NCBI GenBank assembly: GCA_029862285.1
Contig: JAOTXR010000151.1
Coordinates: 1 to 5,942 of the forward strand
DNA: 5,942 bases
Direction: 5' to 3'
Source of the DNA: Gammaproteobacteria bacterium
GTDB taxonomy: Bacteria > Pseudomonadota > Gammaproteobacteria > Steroidobacterales > JABDKV01
Positions 4,959-5,942 of the stretch are shown here, in pieces. The position numbers were made by a program, and so were the translations under genes. The first letter of the stretch is position 1, and each line of letters opens with the position of its first letter. Under the pieces are notes generated by a model. The model was not told the origin of the DNA, did no database searches, and worked only from the letters and a program-made list of their open reading frames with translations.

Positions 4959-5942
4959 TTGGAACGATCCGCCGATATAGAGACTATCAGGACGCGTCTG
5001 TTATCCGGAAGCGCGTGGGCTTTCGCGGCACGAATCGCGACGGTTTTGCTGACTCTCGCAATCAATGCGATGGTGGTCCGAATGCTGGATCCCGCGGCAG
5101 TGGGCGCGTATTTTCTGACGGTCAGTCTGGTCGCTTTTTTTTCCAGTTTCGCCCAGTTGGGGCTGACCAGCGCGGTTGTCAGGCTGGTAGCCGAATCCAT
5201 CGCGACCGGCAAGTTAGCGCGGGTTGGATTGACTATCCGCATCGTACTGCGACTCGGTTGCGGCAGCGGTCTCGTGCTGGCGGCCGTTGTGGCGGCCGGG
5301 CTTGGCCAGTGGCTTGCGTTCCGTGTTTTTCAATCGCCGCTGCTGGGGGGAATAAGTGGCCTCCTGGCGCTGTGGATTTTTGTAAGGACGATGCAGGGAC
5401 TGTTCGTCGAGATATTCCGCGGTTTCCACGACATACGCCTGGCGTCGTTATTCGGTGAGTTCCTGACGAGTATTCTGTGCGCTATCGCGTTCGGCGTGCT
5501 CTGGGCTGCACGCGGACAAGCCGACCTGACACAGATAGTCTTTCTTTCAGTAGCCGCAGGCGCAACCAGTACAGTGCTTGCGGCCTTGATACTGAGACGC
5601 AGGGTTGTCGGGACGCATGACGACCGCTCGATAAGCGTGGCCGGTATACTGCGCATCGCCTGGCCGCTTTGGGTGACCAATCTGGTCTTTTTTGTTGTCA
5701 GGCAATCGGATATTTTGATAGTTGGTGCATTGCTGAGCCAAACGGATGTCGCTTTGTATGGCGCGGCATCGCGCATGATCAAATTAACGTCCTTGGCTCT
5801 CGTGATCGTCAATGCTGTGTTGCCACCGATAATTGCAGAACTATACGTTACCGGTGAGACGCGTCGCCTCGAGCGCATTACCCGAACGGTTGCGACGCTG
5901 GCCTGCATTCCGGCCGTTGTTGTATTGGCTGCTTTTCTGATC
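4959..5942 (+). CDS. Polysaccharide/oligosaccharide flippase, MOP superfamily (Wzx-like), N-terminal 328 codons
   Basis: The frame is open from the TGA at 4914-4916 to the window end. Membrane flippases of this kind move lipid-linked sugar units across the inner membrane for O-antigen, capsule or exopolysaccharide assembly. The translation has an amphipathic start (RTRLLSGSAWAFAARI), a first membrane helix (about 17-40) and the family-typical RMLDPAAVGAYFL turn (from 41). Several more hydrophobic helices follow. A second half begins with RIAWPLWVTNLVFFVVRQSD (about 232-251), followed by ILIVGALLSQTDVALYGAASRM and VNAVLPPIIAELY. The RQSD..IVG...S..DVALYGAA pattern is what I recognise from this family. 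The usual length is about 420-500 aa, so roughly a quarter to a third is missing to the right. No in-frame ATG lies between the upstream stop and helix 1 (first ATG at 5070), so TTG 4959 is the best start, although its ribosome site is weak. Specificity cannot be told. Confidence 0.85.
   Translation, partial: MERSADIETIRTRLLSGSAWAFAARIATVLLTLAINAMVVRMLDPAAVGAYFLTVSLVAFFSSFAQLGLTSAVVRLVAESIATGKLARVGLTIRIVLRLGCGSGLVLAAVVAAGLGQWLAFRVFQSPLLGGISGLLALWIFVRTMQGLFVEIFRGFHDIRLASLFGEFLTSILCAIAFGVLWAARGQADLTQIVFLSVAAGATSTVLAALILRRRVVGTHDDRSISVAGILRIAWPLWVTNLVFFVVRQSDILIVGALLSQTDVALYGAASRMIKLTSLALVIVNAVLPPIIAELYVTGETRRLERITRTVATLACIPAVVVLAAFLI

Noticed and set aside
4913..5458. Plus-strand 181-codon frame starting at GTG within the flippase region
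   Set aside because: It gives an Arg/Gly-rich product with no recognisable family. The neighbouring frame over the same bases encodes a coherent membrane flippase that continues to the window end.
5330..5908. Minus-strand 192-codon frame opposite the flippase, and the 149-codon minus frame at 4793-5242
   Set aside because: No family resemblance was seen, and both lie antisense to a well-supported membrane-protein frame.

Overview
The window looks like bacterial chromosome of moderately high GC, most likely a Gram-negative and plausibly a marine or environmental gammaproteobacterium. That lineage guess is inference. It rests on the Gly-rich/hydrophobic/Arg tail of the large surface protein, which resembles the GlyGly-CTERM sorting signal, and on the general gene style. 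No rRNA, tRNA, CRISPR, IS element or phage gene is visible.

Layout from left to right. (1) Positions 1-87, minus strand: the first 29 codons of a small YCII-related protein, running off the left edge. (2) Positions 88-448: a divergent intergenic region with no convincing gene. It carries a cluster of complementary segments at 307-351 that can fold in two mutually exclusive ways, upstream of the large gene. (3) Positions 449-4714, plus strand: one 1421-aa secreted modular protein. Its order is signal peptide; Cys-containing N-terminal module; twelve perfectly phased 36-aa thrombospondin type 3-like Ca-binding repeats; four and a half 22-aa repeats of a second acidic type; a DUF11-like beta domain; a seven-bladed FG-GAP/VCBS-type propeller; a second DUF11-like domain; and a Gly7-hydrophobic-Arg C-terminal sorting tail. 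(4) Positions 4751-4784: a strong 15-bp hairpin, probably the terminator. (5) Positions 4959-5942, plus strand: the first 328 codons of a polysaccharide flippase (MOP superfamily, Wzx-like), open at the right edge. It has no usable ATG and probably starts at TTG.

The surface protein probably stands alone as a transcription unit, divergent from the YCII gene and separated from the flippase by the hairpin. A link between a cell-surface Ca-binding adhesin-like protein and a polysaccharide exporter is possible (both concern the envelope) but rests only on adjacency. The most notable points are the internally amplified repeat block (a 222-bp near-identical duplication five units apart), a Gly-to-Glu change fixed in nearly all amplified Ca loops but absent from the flanking ones, and the switch-like leader. 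I see no clear evidence of a wholly new multi-gene system in this window.
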